A stretch of DNA of 64,000 nucleotides, from positions 248,001-312,000 of the forward strand of contig NZ_CP053848.1 in assembly GCF_013201605.1 (NCBI RefSeq), in the 5' to 3' direction. A model generated the notes under the pieces. That model searched no databases. It was not told the DNA's origin and saw only the letters and a program-made list of their open reading frames with translations. The DNA is from Campylobacter ornithocola (GTDB lineage: Bacteria; Campylobacterota; Campylobacteria; Campylobacterales; Campylobacteraceae). Below are positions 35,731 through 43,169 of the stretch, piece by piece. Numbering within the stretch: the stretch's first letter is position 1; the number at the start of each line of letters is the position of its first letter. A program made the translations under genes and the position numbers.

Positions 35731-37095
35731 ATGAAGTTATATAGTATTTTAGCTGGAATGTTTTTAGCAAAGAAGACAGGATTGAAATTTTTATTTAGTT
35801 GGTATACCCCAGCAGATTTTGCCAATAAAACAGAAAAATGTTTAGGAATTAGTTTTGGGAGTGTTGATGAGGTATTTAGTTCAGAATTTATATCGCATTA
35901 CTATATATCAAATTCTTTAGTTGAAAAAAATCATGGTTTTTTTATACATTCAAAAAAAAGAACTTTTGAAGAAATTTCCTATGGTCCTTATGAAAATAAA
36001 TGGGGATGGTATGCTCCTGGAATAGAAGGAGGGTTATTGAATGAGTGGATTGAAAATATCAGTTTAAATGATTGTATTGTAGAGTTAAAAAAAAATTATG
36101 ATAGTATTTTATTCAGTGAAAAATTTGAATATATCAGAAGGCAATCTACAAATGATGCACAGGAGTATGGAAAATTTGTTGCTTTGCATATTAGAGGAGC
36201 TGACATTGTTTATTCGGAACATTATAAAAGATTTGCTTTATATGGTTTTGTTGGTGATAAATTTTTCCCATATGAGATTGCCGTAGAGCTTGCTTTATAT
36301 GAGATAAAAAAAGGTAATAAAATTATTGTTTTTGGTCAAGATATATCGATGAATACTAGTTTTGTACAGTATATTTCGAAAATTACTAACCAGAAAAATA
36401 TTACAACTATTGATGATTTTTTGGAAAAATATAAGTTAAATGATTTTGAGAGATCATTTTACGAAATGAATTTTATGTCAAAGGCTCAGCTGATTTATAC
36501 TCCAGGTATTTCGAAGCAAAAATCAGCTTTTTCCTACTGTTCTATGATTATTTCTGGTACAAATAATGCCATTTCATTTCATGATTTATATTCAAGAAAA
36601 GATCAGTTTAATATTATTCTAAGACGATCTCAAGAATTTGAAACAAATAATAAATATAAGTCTTTTTCTTATTTGAGATTATTTTTACTTTCAAGAGATT
36701 TAAAATACAAAGAAAAAGATAGCATTAAATATATACAAAAGGCTTATGAGTATGATCCCGAGAATGAATCATATGTGATTTTAATTGTAAAAATGCTTTT
36801 TTTGATGCAGCAATATGATAAAGCTGAAGAATATTTAAAAGAAACTATACTTAAAGACGAAGATAGATTTTTTAAAACATTGTTTATTCATTATTCTAGA
36901 GTATATAAGAACGAATTTCAGACTTATATTAAAAATGCAAATTTAAGATATCCTTATATTAGTTATATTGCGGCAAAAATATGTCAGCACGAAAATAAAA
37001 ATTATGAAGCTTTTGAATATTGTAAATATTCGTTATCAATACCAAATGGTCTTAAAATGTTTGAAGTGCTAAAAATTGATATTAAAAAAAGTTAG
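35245..37095 (+). CDS. discoidin-domain capsule glycosyltransferase, copy 2
   Basis: 616 aa with the same architecture as the preceding gene. Residues 1-162 are identical (discoidin-like domain and entry to the catalytic domain). The catalytic part is divergent (FGMKLYSILAGMFLAKKTGLK, FVALHIRGADI near residue 311, FERSFYEMNFMSKAQLIY). A TPR-like C-terminus follows (YIQKAYEYDPENESYVILIVKMLF). The two enzymes probably share acceptor or partner binding through the common N-terminus but differ in linkage or donor. The same RBS (AAAAAGGAATTAAAATG) serves both. No signal peptide. Confidence 0.75.
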   Translation: MIWKNEDVEDVAKNKFSIQSSIGKYSIQNANINLLKEDFPVGDHAFHTAKEDNPWCIIDLGQNYPIEHIRVYNIKDERYRERAKSLCVEISHNERDWIRVSSELCYWEDNYFVFNAVLSQVYSARYVRLFLNERNYFHLSKVQVFTRKIPGYIISAKPDGFGMKLYSILAGMFLAKKTGLKFLFSWYTPADFANKTEKCLGISFGSVDEVFSSEFISHYYISNSLVEKNHGFFIHSKKRTFEEISYGPYENKWGWYAPGIEGGLLNEWIENISLNDCIVELKKNYDSILFSEKFEYIRRQSTNDAQEYGKFVALHIRGADIVYSEHYKRFALYGFVGDKFFPYEIAVELALYEIKKGNKIIVFGQDISMNTSFVQYISKITNQKNITTIDDFLEKYKLNDFERSFYEMNFMSKAQLIYTPGISKQKSAFSYCSMIISGTNNAISFHDLYSRKDQFNIILRRSQEFETNNKYKSFSYLRLFLLSRDLKYKEKDSIKYIQKAYEYDPENESYVILIVKMLFLMQQYDKAEEYLKETILKDEDRFFKTLFIHYSRVYKNEFQTYIKNANLRYPYISYIAAKICQHENKNYEAFEYCKYSLSIPNGLKMFEVLKIDIKKS

Positions 37096-37096
37096 C

Positions 37097-37102
37097 TATA
37101 AT
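37097..37102 (+). promoter_or_regulatory. -10 element upstream of the epimerase gene
   Basis: TATAAT 40 bases upstream of the start at 37142 in the 46-base gap after the second transferase; a second TATAAT-like hexamer follows. Suggests an internal promoter for the sugar-modification genes. Confidence 0.4.
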
Positions 37103-37141
37103 ATTATTATAATTTTAAAATAATAATGTTTGAGGTAAGTA

Positions 37142-37690
37142 ATGGCTATAGAATTTGATATACAAGAATCAAAAATTTTAAAAGGAGTATATATAATAAC
37201 TCCTAATAAATTTAGAGATTTAAGAGGGGAGATATGGACAGCTTTTACAAGTGAGGCTATAGATAAGCTTTTGCTAGAAAATCTTCAATTTATGCATGAT
37301 AAATTTATCCACTCTAAGCATAATGTCATAAGAGGTATACACGGAGACCATAAAACATATAAATTAGCAACTTGCGTTTATGGAGAAATACATCAAGTTG
37401 TGGTTGATTGCAGGAAAGACTCACCAACATATTTAAAACACGAAAAATTTATAATAAATCAAGACAATCAGCAAATTATTTTAGTTCCAGCGGGCTTTGG
37501 AAATGCACATTATGTAAGTAGTGAAAGTGCGGTGTATTATTACAAATGTGCATATAAAGGAGAATATGTTGATGCGAATGAACAATTCACCTATGCCTGG
37601 AACGATAAGAGAATAGGGATTGATTGGCCGACTAATTCGCCAATTCTTTCAGAAAGAGATATTTTAGCCACAAGTAAGGATGGTCTATGA
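37142..37690 (+). CDS. RmlC-like nucleotide-sugar epimerase (DdahB/MlghB-like)
   Basis: A 182 aa cupin of the dTDP-4-keto-6-deoxyglucose 3,5-epimerase family. Recognisable parts are FRDLRGEIWTAFTSEA, the active-site histidine in NVIRGIHGDHKTYKLA near 61-70, and VPAGFGNAHYV near 117. No rmlA, B or D genes lie nearby. The GDP-heptose 4,6-dehydratase and a reductase do, so the substrate is probably GDP-4-keto-6-deoxy-heptose, as for DdahB/MlghB in C. jejuni. Overlaps the following reductase start by four bases (ATGA). Confidence 0.82.
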   Translation: MAIEFDIQESKILKGVYIITPNKFRDLRGEIWTAFTSEAIDKLLLENLQFMHDKFIHSKHNVIRGIHGDHKTYKLATCVYGEIHQVVVDCRKDSPTYLKHEKFIINQDNQQIILVPAGFGNAHYVSSESAVYYYKCAYKGEYVDANEQFTYAWNDKRIGIDWPTNSPILSERDILATSKDGL

Positions 37691-38754
37691 AAAAAAATTC
37701 TAAAATTTATATAGTAGGGCACCGAGGATCTGCTGGAGGTGCCATAATGGAAAAATTGCAAAAACTAGGCTATAATAATTTAGTATATGCAACAAGAGAA
37801 GAGTTGAATTTACTTGATTTTAATGCTGTTAAAAAATTTTTTAATAACAAACAACCGGAATATGTTTTTTTTGCAGCAGCAAAAATGAGTGCTTTAGGTG
37901 TAAAGACTCCGGCTGATATTTTATACGAAAATTTGACAATTCAAAATAATATTTTTTATAATTCTTATCTTTCAAATGTAAAAAAATTAATTTTTTTTGG
38001 TAGTTCTTGGATGTATCCGCAACATGCAGATAATCCAATAAAAGAAGAAAGTTTACTCACTAGTGAATTAGAGTATAATGCAGAACCATACGCTTTAGCA
38101 AAAATTGCTGGAGTTAGAATGTGTGAATTTTTTAATTTACAATACAATACTAATTTTATTTCTGTTGCATTGACTAATTTATATGGAAAAACAGCTGATT
38201 ATAATTTAAAAACAGCTAGGGTGTTACCAGCAATGCTTAGAAAATTTCATTTGGCAAAACTTCTCAATGGAAAGAGATATGATGAGATTTTATTAGATCT
38301 TAACTTGCAAAATAAAGATGATGCGATAAAACATCTTAATGCAAATGGAATTTACGAAGAACATATAGAACTTTGGGGGGCAGGTAAGACTAGGAGAGAA
38401 TTTATACATTCAGATGATTTGGCAGATGTTTGTATATATATAATGAATAATATTGATTTTTCTGATTTATCTAAAAATAATACAAAAAACACACATATTA
38501 ATGTGGGTACAGGTAGTGATTTATCTATTGCAGAATTGGCTCATTTGATAAAACAAATTACACAATACCAAGGTAAAATAAAATTTGATACAAGTAAGCC
38601 AGATAGCTCGATGAATAGATTACTTGATTGTTCTAAAATTCATTCTTTGGGTTGGAAACATAAAATAGAACTTGAAGAGGGAATAAAGATGATGTATGAT
38701 CGGTATTTAAATGATCATGACAAGGATATGAAAAACTCACAGGGGGGGATATAG
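37687..38754 (+). CDS. GDP-sugar C4-reductase, GDP-fucose synthase-like (DdahC/MlghC-like)
   Basis: A 355 aa extended short-chain dehydrogenase. It has an N-terminal NADP motif of the GDP-fucose synthase type in modified form (VGHRGSAGGAI instead of GxxGlvGSA). The active site is SSWMYPQ near residue 105 with the Tyr-Lys pair in AEPYALAKIAG near 135. LTNLYGKTADYN and the WGAGKTRREFIHSDDLAD substrate region follow. The cysteine usual after SS in GDP-fucose synthase is Trp here, so epimerase activity may be lost while reduction remains; that fits a pathway with a separate epimerase. A G7 tract sits at the very 3' end (38742-38748). Confidence 0.82.
   Translation: MKKNSKIYIVGHRGSAGGAIMEKLQKLGYNNLVYATREELNLLDFNAVKKFFNNKQPEYVFFAAAKMSALGVKTPADILYENLTIQNNIFYNSYLSNVKKLIFFGSSWMYPQHADNPIKEESLLTSELEYNAEPYALAKIAGVRMCEFFNLQYNTNFISVALTNLYGKTADYNLKTARVLPAMLRKFHLAKLLNGKRYDEILLDLNLQNKDDAIKHLNANGIYEEHIELWGAGKTRREFIHSDDLADVCIYIMNNIDFSDLSKNNTKNTHINVGTGSDLSIAELAHLIKQITQYQGKIKFDTSKPDSSMNRLLDCSKIHSLGWKHKIELEEGIKMMYDRYLNDHDKDMKNSQGGI
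38626..38700. repeat. 75 bp near-identical segment shared with the downstream reductase pseudogene (copy 1)
   Basis: Matches 39725-39799 with two mismatches by eye, although the rest of the two reductase genes is much more diverged. It points to recent recombination or gene conversion at the 3' ends. Confidence 0.75.
38742..38748 (+). repeat. poly-G tract (G7) at the 3' end of the reductase gene
   Basis: Seven consecutive G on the plus strand, eight codons... counting from the tract, two codons before the stop. With G7 the protein ends QGGI. One extra G gives QGGDIEI. Two extra G extend the frame by about 18 codons to a TGA that overlaps the next gene's ATG. Campylobacter uses G tracts for phase variation, usually of eight or more; seven is borderline. 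Confidence 0.55.
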
Positions 38755-38805
38755 AAATATAATTTGCATTTATCCTTCTTATAATAATATTTATAAGGAG
38801 GTAGC

Positions 38806-39814
38806 ATGACAAAAAATTCCAAAATTTATATAGCTGGACATAATGGTTTGACTGGTTCAGCTATTGTAAAAGAACTTAAATCCCAAGGTTATAATAATCT
38901 TATATTAAAATCTCATAAAGAATTAGATCTTATAAATCAACAAGACGTGCAATATTTTTTTGAAAAAGAAAAACCAGAATACGTCTTTTTGTGTGCTGCT
39001 AAGGTGGGAGGGATATTGGCTAATAATACTTATAGAGCTGATTTTATTTATCAAAATTTAATGATACAAAATAATGTTATACATGGTGCATATTTAAATG
39101 GTGTAAAAAAATTAATTTTCATTGCATCTACCGTGGTTTACCCTAAAAACGCTTCATTGCCTACTAAAGAATTGCAAATGCTAAATGGGGAATTGGAATT
39201 TACAAACATGCCGTATGCTGTAGCTAAAATAGCTGGTTTAATAATGTGCGAATCTTATAATTTACAATATAATACAAATTTTATAGGGGTAACTCCTATT
39301 AATTTATATGGAAATAATGATAAATTTGACTTAGAAAAATCTCATGTTTTACCTGCTTTGATTAGAAAATTCCATTTAGCTAAATTATTAAATGAAAAAA
39401 AATATGATCTTATTTTAAAAGATTTACATGTAGATGATATGAACGAAGCTAAGAGATATCTTAAAAAATTTGGCATCAATGAAAATGAAATTGAAATTTG
39501 GGGTAGTGGATTGCAAACTAGAGAATTTTTACATAGTAGTGATTTAGCTCAAGCTTGTGTTTTTATAATATAATAAAGAAATAAAAAATACTCACATTAA
39601 TATAGGTGTAAATAAAAATATATCTATTAAAGATCTAGCTTATCTTATTAAAAAAATTATTGGTTTTAAAGGGCAACTTGTTTTTAATACAAATATGCCC
39701 GATGGATTTAAAGAAAAATTAACCGATTGTTCCAAAATTCATTCTTTGGGTTGGAAACATAAAATAGAACTTGAAGATGGAATAAAGATGATGTATGATT
39801 GGTATATAAAATAG
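38806..39814 (+). pseudogene. frameshifted GDP-fucose synthase-like reductase paralog
   Basis: The open frame 38806-39573 (255 aa) matches the preceding reductase: GHNGLTGSAIV, ASTVVYPKNA, MPYAVAKIAG, WGSGLQTREFLHSSDLAQAC. It then stops at TAATAA. From 39572 the +1 frame continues with the missing C-terminus (NKEIKNTHINIGVNKN, then SKIHSLGWKHKIELEDG) to a TAG at 39812-39814. One extra base, or loss of two, near 39571 explains it. There is no homopolymer of G there, so phase variation is unlikely. Its Ser-Thr-Val-Val-Tyr site and intact GHNGLTGSAI motif look more like a standard GDP-fucose synthase than the upstream copy. A strong AAGGAGG RBS remains. Confidence 0.85.
39725..39799. repeat. 75 bp near-identical segment, copy 2 (in the reductase pseudogene)
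   Basis: Partner of 38626-38700; two mismatches by eye. Confidence 0.75.
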
Positions 39815-39834
39815 CATAAATAAAAATTTTATTG

Positions 39835-39840
39835 TATAAT
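39835..39840 (+). promoter_or_regulatory. -10 element for the GDP-heptose operon
   Basis: TTGTATAAT with the hexamer at 39835-39840, 22 bases before the dehydratase ATG, giving a short leader. Suggests that the four GDP-heptose genes have their own promoter downstream of the pseudogene. Confidence 0.5.
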
Positions 39841-39861
39841 ACTTGTAAAAAAGGTTTTTTT

Positions 39862-40890
39862 ATGAAGACAGCGTTAATTACAGGTTTTACAGGTCAAGTT
39901 GGCTCGCAAATGGCAGATTTTTTACTAAAAAATACAGATTATGATGTTATAGGTATGATGCGTTGGCAAGAACCTATGGATAACATTTATCATCTAAGCG
40001 ATAGGATTAATAAAAAAGATAGAATTGGTATTTTTTATGCTGATCTAAATGATTACTCAAGTATCCAAAAACTTTTTGAGAGCAAAAGACCTGATGTGAT
40101 ATTTCATTTGGCGGCACAGTCTTACCCAAAAACTTCTTTTGATATACCTATAGAAACTTTGCAAACTAATATTATAGGTACGGCAAATATTTTAGAAAAT
40201 ATTAGATTATTAAAAGTTAAAGATGGTTATGATCCTGTGGTGCATGTGTGCTCCTCTAGTGAAGTTTATGGTAGGGCAAAAGTAGGTATTAAATTAAACG
40301 AAGATACAACTTTTCACGGTGCAAGTCCTTATAGTATAAGTAAAATTGGCACTGATTATTTAGGAAGGTTTTATGGCGAGGCTTATGGTATAAAAACTTA
40401 TGTGACTAGAATGGGGACTCATAGTGGTCCAAGACGATCTGATGTATTTTTTGAAAGCACAGTTGCAAAGCAAATAGCTTTGATTGAAGCGGGTTATCAA
40501 GAACCTGTTATCAAAGTAGGAAACCTCTCAAGTGTAAGGACTTTTCAAGATTGTCGTGATGCTATAAGGGCTTATTATCTACTTTCGTTAGAAAGCGAAA
40601 AAGGAAAAATTCCTTGCGGTGAAGCTTTTAATATAGCAGGTGAAGAAGCTTTTAAACTCCCTGAGGTTATAGATATACTTTTAGGTTTTTCTATAAGAAA
40701 AGATATTAAAGTAGAACAAGATGAGCAAAGATTGCGTCCTATTGATGCAGATTATCAAATGTTTGATAATACAAAAATTAAAAGCTATATTAATTGGAAA
40801 CCAGAAATTCCGGCTAGAAAAATGTTTGAGGATTTGCTAAATCATTGGAGAAAAGAAATTTCTATGGGTAGAATCCCACTTAATAGGTAG
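39862..40890 (+). CDS. GDP-D-glycero-D-manno-heptose 4,6-dehydratase (DmhA/WcbK/DdahA-like)
   Basis: A 342 aa extended SDR of the GDP-mannose 4,6-dehydratase family. NADP loop TGFTGQVGSQMADFLL at residues 7-22; Ser/Glu-Tyr-Lys site in CSSSEVYGRA (about 128) and SPYSISKIGTDYL (about 153, YxxxK). Then the SDVFFEST and VRTFQDCRDAIRAY substrate regions. hddA-gmhA-hddC follow directly, so the substrate is most likely GDP-D-glycero-D-manno-heptose, as for WcbK/DdahA of C. jejuni, rather than GDP-mannose. I use the ATG at 39862 because AAAAAAGG precedes it and the conserved TALITGFTG begins right after; the longer frame from 39832 would start inside the promoter. Confidence 0.87.
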   Translation: MKTALITGFTGQVGSQMADFLLKNTDYDVIGMMRWQEPMDNIYHLSDRINKKDRIGIFYADLNDYSSIQKLFESKRPDVIFHLAAQSYPKTSFDIPIETLQTNIIGTANILENIRLLKVKDGYDPVVHVCSSSEVYGRAKVGIKLNEDTTFHGASPYSISKIGTDYLGRFYGEAYGIKTYVTRMGTHSGPRRSDVFFESTVAKQIALIEAGYQEPVIKVGNLSSVRTFQDCRDAIRAYYLLSLESEKGKIPCGEAFNIAGEEAFKLPEVIDILLGFSIRKDIKVEQDEQRLRPIDADYQMFDNTKIKSYINWKPEIPARKMFEDLLNHWRKEISMGRIPLNR

Positions 40891-40896
40891 TAAGCC

Positions 40897-41913
40897 ATGA
40901 TAATTCGTTCTCAAACCCCACTGCGTTTAGGTTTAGCTGGTGGAGGCACTGATATTAATTTATATTGTGATCAATATACAGGTTATGTTTTAAATGTAAC
41001 CATATCTTTATATGTGCATTGTACTTTGATAGAAAGAAATGATCAAAAAATCATCTTTGATTCATCAGATACTAATGTAAAAGTAGAGTATCAAAGTCAA
41101 GAATTTTTAGAAAATGATGGTAAATTAGATCTTTATAAAGCAATTTATAATCGTTTAATAAAAGATTATGTAAAAAAGCCTTTAAGTTTTTCTTTGCATA
41201 CTTATTCTGATGTTCCTAGTGGAAGTGGTTTGGGTGGAAGTTCTACTTTAGTTGTAGGTATTATAAAAGCTTTTGTAGAATGGCTTAATTTACCACTTGG
41301 AGAATATGATATAGCAAAACTTGCCTATGAAATAGAGCGAGAAGATATGGCTATCGTAGGTGGAGCACAAGATCAATATGCTGCAACTTTTGGCGGGTTT
41401 AACTTTATGGAATTTTATGATCAAAAAAGAGTTATAGTTAATCCTTTGCGTATAAAAAATTGGATAGCAAGCGAGCTTGAAGCTAGAATTTTGCTTTATT
41501 TTACAAATATTACTAGAGATGCAAAAGACATAGAAGAGCATAAAAAAGGAAGATTGGGAGATGAAAATTCTCTTAATGCTATGCATGCTATAAAACAAGA
41601 TGCATTGGATATGAAAGAAGCATTATTTAGAGCTGATTTTGAAAAAATAGCTCAAATTTTAGGTAAATCTTGGAAATCAAAAAAAATTATTTCTGATATA
41701 GTAAGCAATGATGAGCTTGAAAGAATTTATCACTTAGCTATGGAAAATGGCGCTTATAGTGGTAAGACAAGTGGAGCTGGTGCTGGAGGGTTTATGTTTT
41801 TTATAGTAGATCCCGTGAAAAAATATAAACTTAAGCAAATTTTAAACGAACAGCAAGGATATGTGCAAGAATTTTACTTCACTAAGGAAGGGGCAAAATC
41901 ATGGAAAATTTAA
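40897..41913 (+). CDS. hddA: D-glycero-D-manno-heptose 7-phosphate kinase HddA
   Basis: Phosphorylates the anomeric C1 of heptose 7-phosphate in GDP-heptose synthesis. A 338 aa GHMP kinase: N-terminal RSQTPLRLGLAGGGTDI, the ATP-binding VPSGSGLGGSSTLVVG near residue 108 and the C-terminal GKTSGAGAGGFMFF near 290. Its end overlaps gmhA by 13 bases. Order hddA-gmhA-hddC is the same as in C. jejuni capsule loci. Confidence 0.93.
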   Translation: MIIRSQTPLRLGLAGGGTDINLYCDQYTGYVLNVTISLYVHCTLIERNDQKIIFDSSDTNVKVEYQSQEFLENDGKLDLYKAIYNRLIKDYVKKPLSFSLHTYSDVPSGSGLGGSSTLVVGIIKAFVEWLNLPLGEYDIAKLAYEIEREDMAIVGGAQDQYAATFGGFNFMEFYDQKRVIVNPLRIKNWIASELEARILLYFTNITRDAKDIEEHKKGRLGDENSLNAMHAIKQDALDMKEALFRADFEKIAQILGKSWKSKKIISDIVSNDELERIYHLAMENGAYSGKTSGAGAGGFMFFIVDPVKKYKLKQILNEQQGYVQEFYFTKEGAKSWKI

Positions 41914-42506
41914 ATTTATATATAAAATCTCATTTTAGTGACTCAATTAATATTAAAGATAAAATATTAAATGATGATAATATGATTAATTTAATCAAAG
42001 AAGTGTCTTTAAGAGTAATCAATGCTTATAAAAATGGCAACAAAACTTTGTTGGCTGGTAATGGTGGAAGTGCAGCTGATGCACAACACATAGCAGGAGA
42101 ATTTGTAAGTAGATTTTACTTTGATAGACCTGGTATTGCAAGTATTGCTTTAAGCACTGATACAAGTATTTTAACGGCTATTGGCAATGACTATGGTTAT
42201 GAAAATTTATTTGCAAGACAAGTGCAAGCTCAAGGTAATAAAGGAGATGTATTTATAGGAATTTCTACAAGTGGAAATAGTAAAAATATCTTAAAAGCTT
42301 TAGAGGTTTGTAAGGAAAAAGGAATTTTAAGTATAGGTTTAACTGGAGCTAGTGGTGGGACTATGAGTGAGCTTTGTGATTATTGTATCAAAGTACCTTC
42401 ATCTTGCACACCAAGAATTCAAGAAGCACATATTTTAATAGGTCATATAATCTGTGCTATAGTGGAAGAAGAACTTTTTGGCAAGGGGTTTGATTGCAAG
42501 CTATAG
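41901..42506 (+). CDS. gmhA: sedoheptulose 7-phosphate isomerase GmhA (capsule copy)
   Basis: Converts sedoheptulose 7-phosphate to D-glycero-D-manno-heptose 7-phosphate. A 201 aa SIS-domain protein with LAGNGGSAADAQHIAGEFVSRF near residue 50, ALSTDTSILTAIGNDYG near 88, STSGNSKN near 122 and the metal/active-site region EAHILIGHIICAIVE near 176. Campylobacter usually has another gmhA for LOS; this copy serves the capsule by location. It overlaps hddA and hddC at both ends. Confidence 0.94.
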   Translation: MENLNLYIKSHFSDSINIKDKILNDDNMINLIKEVSLRVINAYKNGNKTLLAGNGGSAADAQHIAGEFVSRFYFDRPGIASIALSTDTSILTAIGNDYGYENLFARQVQAQGNKGDVFIGISTSGNSKNILKALEVCKEKGILSIGLTGASGGTMSELCDYCIKVPSSCTPRIQEAHILIGHIICAIVEEELFGKGFDCKL

Positions 42507-43165
42507 TTTTAGCTGGGGGTCTTGGTACAAGATTAAAAAGTGTGGTACAAGATCTTCCAAAACCTATGGCACCTATTAATGGGAAGCCATTTTTAGCTTT
42601 TGTTTTGGAGTATTTGAAAAAACAAGGTATTAGAGAAGTTGTTTTAAGTGTTTCGTATAAATACGAACTTATTCAAGAGTACTTTAAAGATAAATTTAAA
42701 GGTATAAAAATATGCTATAATATTGAAAAAGAACTTTTGGGTACAGGTGGAGCTATAAAAGATGCTTTGAAATTTATACAAAATCAAGCTTATGTTTTAA
42801 ATGGTGATACTATATTCGATATTGATCTAAAAAAGCTTGCTTTAAATGATAGTAAAATTTGTATTGCACTAAAACAAATGCAAAATTTTGATAGATATGG
42901 CACTGTAAATATTGATAATCAAGGTTTTATAACATCTTTTGAAGAAAAGGTATTTAAAAAGCAAGGTTTAATTAATGGTGGTATATATTTGATAAAAAAA
43001 GATATTTTTGATGAATTTGACTTGGAGAAAAAATTTTCTTTTGAAGAATTTTTGCAAGAAAATCATAAGACACTAAAAATACAAACTCAAATTTTTGATG
43101 ATTATTTTATTGATATCGGGATACCACAAGATTATTATTTATTTCAAAATTACATTGTTTTTTGA
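42494..43165 (+). CDS. hddC: D-glycero-D-manno-heptose 1-phosphate guanylyltransferase HddC
   Basis: Activates heptose 1-phosphate with GTP to GDP-heptose. 223 aa nucleotidyltransferase: QAIVLAGGLGTRLKSVVQDLPKPMAPINGKPF signature at the N-terminus, GTGGAIKDAL near 81, the metal-binding LNGDTIFDID near 98. It uses a TTG start at 42494 that overlaps the gmhA end by 13 bases; there is no earlier usable ATG, and the N-terminus then matches HddC as I recall it. Confidence 0.92.
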   Translation: MQAIVLAGGLGTRLKSVVQDLPKPMAPINGKPFLAFVLEYLKKQGIREVVLSVSYKYELIQEYFKDKFKGIKICYNIEKELLGTGGAIKDALKFIQNQAYVLNGDTIFDIDLKKLALNDSKICIALKQMQNFDRYGTVNIDNQGFITSFEEKVFKKQGLINGGIYLIKKDIFDEFDLEKKFSFEEFLQENHKTLKIQTQIFDDYFIDIGIPQDYYLFQNYIVF

Positions 43166-43169
43166 TTGG

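Noticed and set aside
38376-38381. G6 run in the capsule reductase gene
   Set aside because: Below the length known to vary in Campylobacter; noted only because the G7 tract lies in the same gene.
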